DNA from: Xylogone sp. PMI_703
Taxonomy: Eukaryota; Ascomycota; Leotiomycetes
DNA: 64,000 bases
Direction of reading: 5' to 3'
Assembly (NCBI GenBank): GCA_021399445.1
Contig: JAJTUQ010000012.1
Coordinates: forward strand, 446,501-510,500
Both the position numbers and the translations under genes were made by a program. Within the stretch, counting starts at the first letter, position 1, and each line of letters opens with the position of its first letter. The notes beneath the pieces are model-generated. The model had not been told where the DNA came from. It worked only from the letters and a program-made list of their open reading frames with translations, and did no database searches. Shown one piece after another: positions 34,798 through 45,999 of this stretch.

Positions 34798-35844
34798 CGT
34801 CTACTTCCTATCTCTATGTTTTCCTTGAGGAACTCTTGTTTGTCGGCTGATTAGTTAGATGATGAGTATTAGTTATGTAGTGAGGACTTAATAAGAACGA
34901 TTTCTATGTTTTCTAATCTTAAACCACGTTTCCACAAGCTGAAACTTCGGTAGGGACTTAAAACGATTATTCGGTTAAGAGATAAGAAAATTACTTATGT
35001 CTAAGGGTCAAAAGTGCAGGAGATCACAGGGGTGGCAACTTGTAGTTTCACGAACCTTTAATATCGGAGCTCAGGTTTACTAATCGCTTTTAGAAAATGT
35101 ATTTCATAGTCACATCTCTTGTGGATAAGCTGGCCCAATTTGCTACGAAGCACTGTTAACTGATGATAGAGTTGTTAAAAGATGTTCTTAACCTTTTGGT
35201 GTGATTGTAAAAGAGGGGTCGACAAAATCTGAGGCCGAATTTGTGAAGTATTCCAACTATAAAATTCTCATCAATATAATCTCATATAGCTTAACTTCCT
35301 CCACCTATAAAAGTTTTCCTATACAAAATGTGATCAACATTATATGATACATCATAGTTTTAAGTCATAAAACCCTTTTCAAGATACAGAAAACAAGCAA
35401 GTTAAAGGAGAACAGTGGAATATATTTAGGAGTAAGATGCTTTCTAAGCAGCCAATTAGCTAATACGGAAGCTGTAGAGGAGAAAACCAGCAGGGAAGAT
35501 ATAAACTCTATTATTTATAAGGTGAAACAGCCGCAGAATGGAAAATAGTATTGTTGTTGAAATAACTGTAATTTAGTTGGGTGTGTTAATCTTACTAGGG
35601 GATTTTCGCCTTGCGGTGACGTCATTTATGAACCAGTTCTAGACCGTCAGGACTATACCTCTGTACCTCTGCACCTGTTTATAATGTGTACAAACATTGT
35701 GTCAGTTGAGAAATAACCATTTTCTGTGAAAAGTATCTAAATTAGTTCTATTGAATATTACTGTAACAATACCACTTCACTGTTAATCCCACACACTCAC
35801 CGCAACCTCTACATAGTGGAGTACAATTACAACGTCAAATTACT
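34798..35844. other. AT-rich non-coding stretch
   Basis: No open frame with motifs. Composition resembles the decayed repeat at 31.3-33.2 kb. Confidence 0.4.
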
Positions 35845-36300
35845 ATGCAAACTAGCCCTGAAAGTGGTTCCGAGATCAATGTACGAATCACTCCGCCAAT
35901 GAGGAATTCTCCTGAATATTGGTTTGATGCTGAAACTAATATTCAAACAAGCATTGAAGCTGAATCTTCTACTACTACAGCTATAGTTACAGTAATCCAA
36001 TCAACAGATCTAATCATCAATCGCCTTATGCCCATAAAGGATTTGGGTATAGTTGACCAAAGGCTTTGGTCAGATATTGATATTCCAGAAACCACCAAAC
36101 AAGTCACGTTGACTTTAGCAGCTAGAGAGGCATCTACAAGCCAGCGAATTGGTATATCATGACAGTGCAAAGGTCAATGTAGCATCAAAAGCTGTCGTTG
36201 TTTTAAGGAAGGAAAGGATTGCACTATACACTGTCAAAAAGATGAACATGACTGTGGGAGGCTGTCAAAACTAGTTATTCGTGTTGGTTATGACGAGTAG
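35845..36300 (+). pseudogene. Transposon-derived frame ending in a CXC-like cysteine motif
   Basis: A 105-codon plus-strand frame (MQTSPESGSEINVRITPPMR...) hits TGA at 36160. The same frame then continues to a second stop at 36298-36300. The read-through part contains CKGQCSIKSCRCFKEGKDC, then TIHCQKDEHDC, a closely spaced cysteine array. Similar arrays occur at the C-terminus of some integrase- or DDE-type transposon proteins. The internal stop suggests decay. The exact family is not recognised. Confidence 0.4.
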
Positions 36301-36759
36301 CAATATATCATATAAGTGGTAGAAAGCTAATTGAATTTTGAACTAAAGAACTAACTGTATGGTGGCAAGTATGGCCGCATATAGACCACTATTTGGCTCC
36401 ACTTTCGGAGTCCGACATACCCCAATTAGGCCACGGAATCCGAATTCGGATTCCGATCTCAACAATTCGTACTGAATTGGCCATCTGAAAGCTCTAGTTC
36501 TAAGTCTAGGAGGAGGCGTGCAAGGGCAGATACTGTAGGTAATGTTGTTTGGTTTAGCTGGCCTTGGAGTTATAGTTGATTTGGATTAGCTATTAGTTAA
36601 CAATTGAATAGCACTTTAAATGCCCAGATTTTGAATAACTCAGTGGTTGAATTGGTAGGCAATTGGTGAATGGCTGGTATTGGTGTAATCGTCGGCTCGC
36701 TTAATCGACCTACGTATTATAAGGGCGGACTCCATTACGTGTTCGCTTATTTAGTAGTA

Positions 36760-37197
36760 ACGTAATTCCCTGTTAACCGGTCATCCCTGTAAACCGGTCA
36801 CTCAAAATTTACCGCAAAATCGAGCAAATTTCAACCTTCAATAACTCAGCCATTATATTAAATCTGAACTTGAAATTTGAGATTTATATTTATAGAATAT
36901 TATTTAATAATCAATTAAAATTCTATGTTCCTACAATATAGAATTAATGTACTTTTTTAAAATTATCGAAAATTTTCAGTCCAAATACAAACTATTTAGG
37001 TTTTTTTAGAAAATTAATAATACTAAATGCTTTTAAAACCCATAATCTATATTTTATTAAGATAACGATTCTACTAGTCAATTATCACTTTATCAAGTAT
37101 TATATATGTTGAGTTATTAAAGGTTGAAATTGCTCGATTTTGCGGTAAATTTTGAGTGACCGGTTTACAGGGATGACCGGTTAACAGGGAATTACGT
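36760..37197. mobile_element. 438-bp MITE with ~87-bp terminal inverted repeats and TA duplication
   Basis: The arms 36760-36847 and 37111-37197 are near-perfect reverse complements, beginning ACGTAATTCCCTGTTAACCG. Both ends are flanked by TA (36758-36759 and 37198-37199). The interior is AT-rich and non-coding. TA target duplication and the CCCTGTTAACCGGTC-type ends indicate a non-autonomous Tc1/mariner element, probably pogo/Fot1-like. The high arm identity suggests recent activity. Confidence 0.9.
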
Positions 37198-37710
37198 TAG
37201 CTGTAGAAGCTAACGGTCGGTAAAAGAGAAGAGTTTTACCGGTTTACCCCTATGTACTGTACATCATCAAGACTAGCAGCGAATAGAGTCTCTGTACCAT
37301 ACAATTTACATGTGGAGTAGCCCAACCACTGCGCCATAACCTCTGACAACCTGTGCAGCTTACCTAAGCAAGCTCTTTTTCGGACCGCCTCCTCCATGGG
37401 CATAGACTCTGTGGCTATGGTATATACAATATGCTTCTCGCGTATGGCGGCAATAACAATCTTTAGGCTAATACACCGCACCATGCACACCACGGGAGGC
37501 AAACGCATCGATTCCATCAATTAGACGTTTTAACATTTATGAGGTATTGTTATTATTATTCGTTAGCAATGTTTCCCCTTCAGCGTAGAGCATATTTACC
37601 CGAAGCAGCTGATATAAATATGCTGTGATGAGATCGAATTGGTGCCGATATCAAATCTAACATCGTACACTACTCATGACAGAAAAGCAAACCATCACAA
37701 GTATGAAAAT

Positions 37711-39254
37711 ATGCGTTCCCAAATCCTTATCCAGGCTGTCGTGAGCTTTGTAAGTATCGCTAGTGGAGCTCCGTATATCGAGAGGAGAATTTCCAACGGG
37801 GTAGGCAGAACGCCAGCTTTAGGATGGAACAGTTGGGTAAGTTGTCGAGTCCACGCCTGCATTTAAAGTTGAAGTGGTGGGCAGAGCTAATGCTGGGTAA
37901 ATAAGAATGCCTTTGGCTGTTCCGGTGCTTCAGCATCATCAGCTCTTACAGCTGCTAACCAACTCGTCAATCTCGGACTTAAGCAACTCGGCTATGAGTA
38001 TGTCAATATTGACGATTGCTGGTCTCAGCAGCAGCGTAATGGTTCTGGCTATCTCGTGCCTGATCTAACCAAATGGCCGAATGGCATTCCAGCAGTTGTG
38101 GACAAGATTCATGGCATGGGTCTGAAATTCGGTCTATATGGAGATGCTGGTACTAAAACCTGTGCTGGCCATCCCGGCTCACAGGGCCATGAGCAGCAGG
38201 ATGCGGACTTGTTAGGAAGTTGGGGCGTAGACTATTGGAAGTACGACAACTGCTACACTGCCTGCAACGGAGAGAATCCAGTTCCACAGACATGTTGGAT
38301 CCCACGAGATTCGGAGGCGTGGTACACCACTTTCGGAAATTACTTGAAAGCCGTCAGCCATCCAATATTGTATTCGCTATGCTCTTGGGGTCTCGACAAT
38401 GTTTGGACTTGGGGTGGATCAGTAGGCAACTCTTGGAGAATGCATTCTGATATCTCTAATGAGTGGTCATCAATTGTCGCAATTGCGTCGACAGCGGCGG
38501 GAATTTCGCAGTATGCCGGCCCTGGAGGATTTAATGACTTAGATATGATGGTACGTATTCACCTAAGCGTGGTGGGGAGAGCTAAATCTTCTAGGAAATT
38601 GGTAACGGTGGTCTCACAGAGGCTGAGGAGCGAGCGCACTTTGGCATCTGGGCAATAGCAAAATCACCCATCATTCTTGGAACCAACCTTGCTTCCATTC
38701 CATCCTCGTCTCTCGCTATTATTAAGAATGCAGTATGTATATGACTTGTCTCATGTTGTTCGATGCTAAAGAGATATTCATAGGACATTCTCTCCATTAA
38801 CCAAGATTCTCTTGGCAAAGCTGCCAGCTACTTCGTCCCTTCCGGTGCTTCCCCTCCTGTGTCCGGCCGCCTCTACCCGTACTGGGCTGGCCCGCTCAGC
38901 GATGGTGTCGTGATTGGGATCGTAGCTGCAGACGGTGCCGGTAGTTTCAATGTTAAGTTCGCCGATGTGCCGGGGTTAGAGCAGGGAACATACGGTTGGA
39001 AGGAGCTATATAGCGGCACTTCAGGTTCGGGTACCGGCATATCAGTAACCCTAGGAACACACGACATGGCTATCTATAAGGTTACGAAATCGGGTACAGC
39101 GCCCGCAACTACCACGTCAGCACCAACAGGTATGCCTGCCGGTGTAGCCCAAAGATATGGACAATGTGGTGGCAGCGGCTGGACGGGGCCAACGACTTGT
39201 GTTAGCCCGTACACGTGCCAAGTTTCGAATGAGTGGTATTCCCAGTGCCTCTAA
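37711..39254 (+). CDS. GH27 alpha-galactosidase with C-terminal CBM1
   Basis: Four exons: 37711..37836, 37906..38550, 38595..38732 and 38784..39254, giving 459 residues. All introns are phase 0 and under 70 nt. The signal peptide [20 protein letters not shown] is followed by TPALGWNSW and, across the first intron, [12 protein letters not shown]. Catalytic motifs are [12 protein letters not shown], the nucleophile in DYWKYDNCY (Asp156) and the acid/base in [10 protein letters not shown] (Asp224). GFNDLDMM joins [20 protein letters not shown] across intron 2. A beta-sandwich domain and a Thr/Ala/Pro-rich linker lead to a complete CBM1 ([15 protein letters not shown], then WYSQCL). The enzyme should remove alpha-1,6-galactose from galactomannan or galactoglucomannan outside the cell while bound to cellulose. 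Confidence 0.93.
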
Positions 39255-40024
39255 TAGCCAAGGCCCCGTGATACGTACGGAAGATATCTATATCTTATCT
39301 ACATAAATAATTCCAAGCCATATACATGCCTTTTCCATGAGGGACGACCATAATAATTGGATCACATCTGAACAATTCGTGAAATGCACCTCCCAAACCG
39401 TTGCACTATAGACACGATATCACCCTTGAACCGGAGCATGTGTTTATGCCATATCTCACTGGCAGAGAACTGTTGAGGCTAGTCCAAAACATTGGGCCTT
39501 AAACTTGAGAATCCTAACCTGAATCTCCAAAGCGTAATGATCCGACCGGGCATCATTGCTAAGCTGTAAATCTTACAATTGAACCACAGAACTCCCTATA
39601 ACTTAGATCCACAGTCCTTCGAAAATCAAGATGTACAGTATACTGATATCGTTGTATGGCTCAGCTTACAACTCCATGCGGCGGCCGACTCACCGTTTGG
39701 CGTCTGCGCCTCTAGTACACAGCGCATATACTATTCCGGATTCACTACATTTGTCCCCTAAATCTCGGCCATTCTCGATTCATTCTCGTGGCCGCAGGCA
39801 AAATATGTGAAATCCAATAATTCCCGCAGTCTACAAACGCTAGGCTATGGAGCTCCGCTTCGGCTGCTTTTGTGAATCTGAGTGGGCACACCTAGCTAAT
39901 CCCGCCACATCTCTAACGCCCAGGCTTCGAACCGACCGTAACCTCTGCGGCGGTATTCTTGGCCTTTTTGATATTCGCTGCGACTCATTAGCGTAGGTTC
40001 CGTAGCACGACTACCGCTGCGGCG
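39255..40024. other. Intergenic stretch, nothing recognised
   Basis: 3' flanks of the GH27 gene (plus strand) and of the GH62 pseudogene (minus strand). Short frames only. Confidence 0.4.
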
Positions 40025-40908
40025 TCAGCAAACCCGGCCGGTAAGGCAACAGGTCGTAGCTGCCGCAAGAGTCGGTGGCTCGTCCCTGGTAGAGGAATCG
40101 CAGGTCGCACGGATCAATTGCCATTGTCTGATCAGGGTTACTTCGAACAAGGTCGCCATGGCTAATGTCATTAGTCCAGGTCGCACCGCTATTAGCTTTA
40201 CCAGTAAAAAAAAGGACTCGCTAGAAGTTTGTTGTGTCCATGAGCCATTCAGTCCGGTCGATACATTCAGTACCAAATCCACTAATACTTCTAGAGAAGA
40301 GCGGTTGCACTGACGACCATTTAATTGCATTAACAGAATCACTTGGCGTTCGATAGGAAAACGTTGTGGGTCCCGATTGATATGTGAGTACTCAGACGTC
40401 TTTTGGGAAGAAGTAGAAGAGTGTGGGTACGACGCTGGCCGACCTCATCCATTCTGGCTCATCGAGCTTATATCATCCTAGTTAGAGAAGAGATTGAAAT
40501 TCATAGAGCCGTAATTAGACCCCGTGTTATAGTCCGACACATAACGAGATGTTGGCCATTATAGACAACATTGGTGAAGTCCTTTAGGGAGACCCAGCCT
40601 GATTTCGGGATCATTAGCGGCCCGGTCGATGTTCAGTGGTATGTGCATACAGCTGTGGCGCCTGCCGAGGTGGAGCTTGCTTGCGTTGTTCCACCTCCGG
40701 TACATGGAATACATTGAGAATTGTATTCATTAGAATAGTTGCAGCAGGCGCCAGATACGCGAGTGGTTGGCCCAGACCACGCAGCTCCACCACCTGAACG
40801 ACTAGCGTTGTACAGAAGTGTATTCTACTTACATTGACCCCACAGGGCTGATTGAGCAGATACAACCAGCGATAACGCCGCAATCAACACGGCTACATAA
40901 TGAACCAT
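40025..40908 (-). pseudogene. GH62 arabinofuranosidase pseudogene with N-terminal CBM1
   Basis: It starts at the ATG at 40908 with a signal peptide (MVHYVAVLIAALSLVVSAQS), then ALWGQC interrupted by a GTAAGT intron in phase 1. CBM1 follows ([20 protein letters not shown], then NEYNSQC), where one conserved Cys is Arg and one aromatic is Asn. After a Gly/Thr/Ser linker the catalytic part is recognisable against the intact GH62 at 54.5 kb: [20 protein letters not shown] near 40590-40530, then stops and frame changes. Downstream, isolated matches to the 3' quarter of GH62 lie at 40220-40025. Much of the middle of the catalytic domain is deleted. It is a dead paralogue that kept the module the intact copy lacks. 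Confidence 0.8.
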
Positions 40909-41851
40909 GGTAAGAGTTTGCCGTCAACAAGCCTGGAGAACTGTACACGTCCAACATTTACCTCCTGTATTTATGTTATTACTACTGCTTCAAATTAGTT
41001 CATGTTTATGCCCGATGGTAAAATTCCGGCGGTAGATTGGTTTTGGAAGAATACGAGACGACAGTTACAGCGGAGCGCCTGGCCTGCAAGGTTCTTCCTC
41101 ATCAGACGTGCAGATCCTCAAGGCATTGATTTGCAGAGTCTCGGCTAATAAGTATATTAGATGGTGTATTAGCGCACCTATTATCTGTGCAGATTTGGAG
41201 TTTAGCATATATCGTAAGGTCAAGAACGTCATCACATGTCTAGTGTTTTATCATCCGAGCATTCAGCATTTCCGGGTAGAAGATTCCCTGGGTAATTGGA
41301 TAGCACATTTTGCATTTCACCTCAATCACACCTCCATGTACACCATATCAAACCGCTTATTTGAACTATGGCCAAAATTTTGAGAAACCGATGAAGAAGA
41401 CCTCATAGTTCCCTCTTTGTTGTGTATGTGGCGGGCAAACATCCTCGAGTACCAGGGGAAATTTTAGCCTACGCCAACTGCGTGGGTTAACAGACCAGAG
41501 AGAAGGGCTTCTATCTAAAGTTTTAGGACTCTAAGTTGCATGGATCCTATAAATCCTAAATACTCATCCTAAGCAACACACGGGATATATCCCGGCGGCC
41601 TTAGCTCAAACTCACAGCACGGAACATAGGCACGCATTTCAACAGCTATATTTTCTCTGAATTTGAATAGAAACCATGTTGAATCGAAAGGACATCGCTC
41701 TTCTAATGGCGGATTTGGTTAGCACAGATATGCTATAATTGCTCCATACAAACAAAGTCCTAAGCGGAATGCCCTTTCTTCTTTGTTTACGCAAATACGC
41801 CCTCTTCGAATTTATACCAACGCCATCAATAATCAACCGTCCTGTCGATGC
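40909..41851. other. Intergenic stretch, nothing recognised
   Basis: Between the GH62 pseudogene start and the GH10 stop. No gene is supported. Confidence 0.4.
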
Positions 41852-42935
41852 TTAAGATAGCAGGCTCACGATGGCATTATAGGCGGGCTTCGGTTGGTAG
41901 TTGCCATCGAACAGCAGGGGGTGATCGCCAGATCTCCACGAGTGCTACAACACGTAATCAGCTTGGTTTTTTTATGCCGTTTGATATCTCTCGGTCTGCG
42001 ACTTACTGCATCGCTTGTACCCCAAGTAGTAATCCCAACACATTTTGGGACCTGTAAGCAGGCATTGGTAACGGCAACGTAGTCATTCGGCGGCGCGTTG
42101 GTGATATCGAGCTCCGTTATAGCTACTTCGGACACGACGGCGCTCAATGCTTGAAGGGCACCGAGAGTGCCCGATGAACCGCCCGCTCCAAGATGGCTTT
42201 GCGAGCCGATGCCATCAATAGGGACTCCAGCGGCTATCCAATTTTTAACATGAGGCACGATGCCATTGGCAACTTTGCCATAGCTGGCACTGTCGAGGTT
42301 ATAGTCGTTAATATAGAGTTTAGCGTGAGGATCGGCCTTCCGAGCAGCGTTGAAGGCAATAGAAACAAACCGGTCTCCTAGCACCCGGCTAAAGACAGAG
42401 TCGCGAAGTGAGCCGTCCTCATTGAAGATCTCGTTCACGACGTCCTATATCAGGCTCAGCTCAAGAGCATAACATGAGGAGGGGTTACGCATACCCATGC
42501 ATAGATCTTTCCAGCATATCTGCCGGCAACGGTGCTGACGTGGTTCTCAATTACTTGAGTAAGCTCATTTGGGTCTGAGATAGCAGATACCCAGCTAGGG
42601 AGTTGCGCATGCCATAGGAGATTATGGCCACGGATGACCAGGCCGTGAGAAGTAGCGAACTGGACGAACTGGTCCGCGCCATTGAAATTAAACTTTCCCC
42701 GAGAGGGCTCTGTCGCATCCCATTTCATGCTGTTCTCCGGCGTAACGGCACCGAAGTCAGCTATGATAGTATTGGCATCTTGAGTGTTGGCAATATCAAC
42801 GGGATCGGTTATGGAACCAAAATAATGCTTCCCTTTGGCCTTGAACAGCTGGTTAATGCTTGCCAGCTGGCTCGCGAGTGGGCTGCCTGAGACTAGCGTC
42901 GCCGCTAATAGAGCTATAATTGCTGTTTGCTTCAT
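41852..42935 (-). CDS. GH10 endo-beta-1,4-xylanase
   Basis: Three exons: 42935..42495, 42444..42007 and 41944..41852, giving 323 residues. Introns are 50 and 62 nt, phase 0. Signal peptide [20 protein letters not shown]. Barrel motifs are [24 protein letters not shown] and [11 protein letters not shown]. Exon 2 opens [11 protein letters not shown], with the acid/base Glu152; ITELDI holds the nucleophile Glu258. WGTSDA joins [20 protein letters not shown] across intron 2, restoring the conserved C-terminus. Reading through intron 2 instead gives an unrelated tail, so the splice is needed. It is a single-domain secreted xylanase with no CBM, unlike most of its neighbours. It cuts the xylan backbone into xylo-oligosaccharides. 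Confidence 0.94.
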
Positions 42936-44391
42936 GGTAACAAATTTTAAAGGGCACTGAAAAGTTGCGAATAGATGGATGAGTGATGAACGAGTTGAGA
43001 TACTTGTGACTGAGCTCGCACATTTTATACTACACAAAATGCTACTCTTCCATAATAGCCTCAACTCTGGATAATTATCCCGTAGAACGCGGAAGTGATG
43101 TTCGAAGTAAATAGCTCAGTGCTGATCGAAGCACATTATCCGTCAGCGACGAGAGTTGAGGCTAGCAACGGAAGTGGCTACTATGAGCGGAAATTCCAAA
43201 TATTACTATCCTGGGAAACAATCACACTTACTGTCTGTTTGCTTGGCAGATAAGAAACATGGCTTTGCAAATTATGCTGGCAAGGATAGAGTTGTAGTGT
43301 AATATATTTGCTGCTTGGCACAGAGCAGGTTATTATATCGCGACTTAATCTCGAGGCTTACCGTTGGTTTTTACTGGATCGTAGTGTACATCTACCGGGA
43401 TCTTGGAAGTCTTGTATTAGAATTGCTATGGCATTAATCGAGCCGCACCATGCCCATTCCCCCCCTTGTACTCTATTATTATACTGGCTCTATATTCCCG
43501 AATGGCATCACACGTTTATTCGCGCGCCTATATGGTGGCATATTTTGCTTCTCCACATTTGGGCTTCGATGTCTCTGGGGTGCAGGCATCCCGCGCCGAT
43601 CCCCACGATGCCTACCTTCCTTCAGTGGAAGAATATTTTCATTTTCTGCCGTATTTCCGGCAGTGGAGGCGTGAAGCATTGGCGGTCCATTCCGGCTGTT
43701 GTAATATGGTGTAAACTCTTCTTTAATGATATGCGATACAACAATACCCTCAGTATTAGGATGAATTTTTTTTTTTGTCCCGATTAAATTTCTATACAAT
43801 ATTCGATATTCAGTAATATCGTTCTATAGCATATACATGACTGTAAATGCTGCATAAAGTATGGTATAAGACAACATAATTCATAAATATGAAACACAAA
43901 GAGTTTCCGCTTGTATATCTTTAGGCTCCTACCTGGGGCAAGACCCTTGGCTGTGCCCCGCCCCGGGTGGAAGGCGGGGGGCCAGCATACTCGACCCATA
44001 GCGATCTGTCGCATAGATTACGGTCTGTAAATGCAATTGATGATGGATGGTTGTGTATTCAGGAGTGTAAGCTATGGAAGACCGTTATATACGATGAAAT
44101 AGGGGTTCGGCATTTACCGGCGCTACAGTACAGCCACCGTATTATGCAACACGATCCAAAGAGTCCCGGTCGGTGGATAGTCCTTCTGTTACTCCGTACA
44201 GTACTTCCTCTCTTATTATCTCAAGTCGATTGATGTTTGTAGGGAGATATCGGACCGGGTAGTCGTGATTACCAACAGTGATGAACCAGTAAGTTAAAGA
44301 GTTCATATTTATGACTTTATATACTTCGATCTAGTTTCTCAATTCCTTAGCACCCTAAGATTACATAGATACCCACCGCAGCTTTCTATTC
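42936..44391. other. Intergenic stretch upstream of the GH10 gene
   Basis: It holds the GH10 promoter (start codon at 42935) and the 3' flank of the GH43 gene. No gene is supported. Short overlapping frames at 43300-43800 have no motifs. Confidence 0.4.
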
Positions 44392-45999
44392 CTAGTTCAA
44401 GCACTGCGAGTACCACATGTTTGAGATACGGCAGTTACCCTGTGCGCAGCACGATGGACCCATCCACCCACTACCGCCACACTGGCCATACAGCGTGGCA
44501 CACGGCGCTGACGACTGGGATGTCCGAGACGTAGTAGCAGAAGAGGAGGAGGAAGAACCACTACTTTTAAAGAACTGCCAGTAATCGAAGCTGAACAAGT
44601 TGCCAGAGCCGCCGGTGAAGTGGAAGTAGAGGTCGTGCGTGCCTGTCGCGCCACTGATTGGACAGGTCACCGTGGCCCACGTCTGCGCACCGCCAGTGCT
44701 AGGTACGGTGCAGGTGCCTATGAGAGCTCCGGTCGAGCTGCCCAGGCGAAGTTCAATCTTGCCTCCATTGCTCGCCGAAGCAATACGAGCAGCGAAGGAC
44801 ACGGCCCCTGACCCAAAAGCGACGCCCTTGACCTTAATATAATCGCCGTTGTTGATGTTGGTGACATCCATGCCGCCCTCGGCGCAGACCTCAGTGCTCA
44901 TGCCCCACGACCAAGCATTTGTTTCAGCCTCCTGGCGCACGTATGGATTGAGCGACGCGATCTGCGCAGCGCCCGCCGTGCTCATCGTGAGGCTTGGGAT
45001 GGTGCCATCCGCATTGTAAGTAAACTCCTCGACGCACACGGATCGATCGTACCCGCCGCCGCCGGGCAGCGCGCCGTTGTGGTAGAAGAAGTAGGAATGG
45101 CCTTGGTAGTCAATGACGCCTGGGTGGTTGGTGAAGCTCCCGGCTTGCGTGGGCATTACGACACCTTTGTATGTCCAGGGCCCAGTGATCGTGGGAGCCG
45201 TCGAGTAGCGGATATCTTCTGAGCAGCAGTCAGCCGCATAGACGAGGTAATACAAATCGTTGGCATCGCGCTTGTAGATCCACGGGCCCTCTTCAAACGT
45301 GGTTGGGCGTTGGGCAGTGCCTCCAGGCCGGACGCCAAAGCCCGCCGTGGTGAGATTCACCGTATGGATGCCTCCACTGTAGGAGATCATATCCTCGTTT
45401 AATATGACATACCACAAGTTGGGGTTGCCCCAGTAGAGATATGCCTTGCCGTCATCGTCAATCCACACTGTCGGATCGATACCATTGTTCTCGACAAGCT
45501 CGTGGCCCAGGGCGTCTATGTACGGACCCGTGATAGAGCTGCTTACGCCCACACCGATGGCCATGGAGCCGTCCTTCGCGCGGACCGGAGCATAATAATA
45601 GAACTTATTGTTCCGTTCAACTACTTGACCTGCCCACGCGTTGGCGTTGCACCAGGAAAAGGTCGCCAGGCTCATAACCTGGCCATGGTCCTGCCAGTTA
45701 GCCATGTCAATTGTCGAGAAGAGGTGCCAGTTCTTCATTTCGTACGTTGTCGCTCCGTTCTCGTCATGATCAACAAAAACATAAAGGCGTCCGTTATAGA
45801 CAATGGGCGCTGGGTCTGCCGTGTAAATTGTCTGAATAATCGGATTATCTGATTTGGCTACACCCGCTCCGTCGAGCAGAGCGCCCAACAATAGCAACCC
45901 TAGCGACATAGTCACTATTCGCCATAACGTGAACGAGGACATGGAAACGATTCTTGGTAACGACTTAAAGCATGGAGTAGCTACACATCTAGTGGCCAT
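44392..45999 (-). CDS. GH43 arabinofuranosidase/xylosidase with CBM6 and C-terminal CBM1
   Basis: A single open frame without introns, 535 residues from the first ATG. The likely start is Met20 (45942) or Met31, which put the hydrophobic [18 protein letters not shown] at the N-terminus as signal peptide. The five-bladed propeller shows the base in [12 protein letters not shown] (Asp62), the modulating Asp in [13 protein letters not shown], and the acid Glu in [13 protein letters not shown]6 follows at about residues 350-480 ([20 protein letters not shown] to [12 protein letters not shown]). A Ser/Thr linker then leads to a CBM1 ([20 protein letters not shown], then MWYSQCL). GH43 proteins with CBM6 typically release arabinose from arabinoxylan, some acting on doubly substituted xylose. 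The exact specificity is unknown. Confidence 0.92.
   Translation of the reverse strand: MATRCVATPCFKSLPRIVSMSSFTLWRIVTMSLGLLLLGALLDGAGVAKSDNPIIQTIYTADPAPIVYNGRLYVFVDHDENGATTYEMKNWHLFSTIDMANWQDHGQVMSLATFSWCNANAWAGQVVERNNKFYYYAPVRAKDGSMAIGVGVSSSITGPYIDALGHELVENNGIDPTVWIDDDGKAYLYWGNPNLWYVILNEDMISYSGGIHTVNLTTAGFGVRPGGTAQRPTTFEEGPWIYKRDANDLYYLVYAADCCSEDIRYSTAPTITGPWTYKGVVMPTQAGSFTNHPGVIDYQGHSYFFYHNGALPGGGGYDRSVCVEEFTYNADGTIPSLTMSTAGAAQIASLNPYVRQEAETNAWSWGMSTEVCAEGGMDVTNINNGDYIKVKGVAFGSGAVSFAARIASASNGGKIELRLGSSTGALIGTCTVPSTGGAQTWATVTCPISGATGTHDLYFHFTGGSGNLFSFDYWQFFKSSGSSSSSSATTSRTSQSSAPCATLYGQCGGSGWMGPSCCAQGNCRISNMWYSQCLN

Noticed and set aside
41866..42010. Unspliced C-terminal tail of the GH10 xylanase ([12 protein letters not shown]...)
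   Set aside because: It is intron sequence. Splicing GTAAGT..TTGTAG restores the conserved [19 protein letters not shown] ending.
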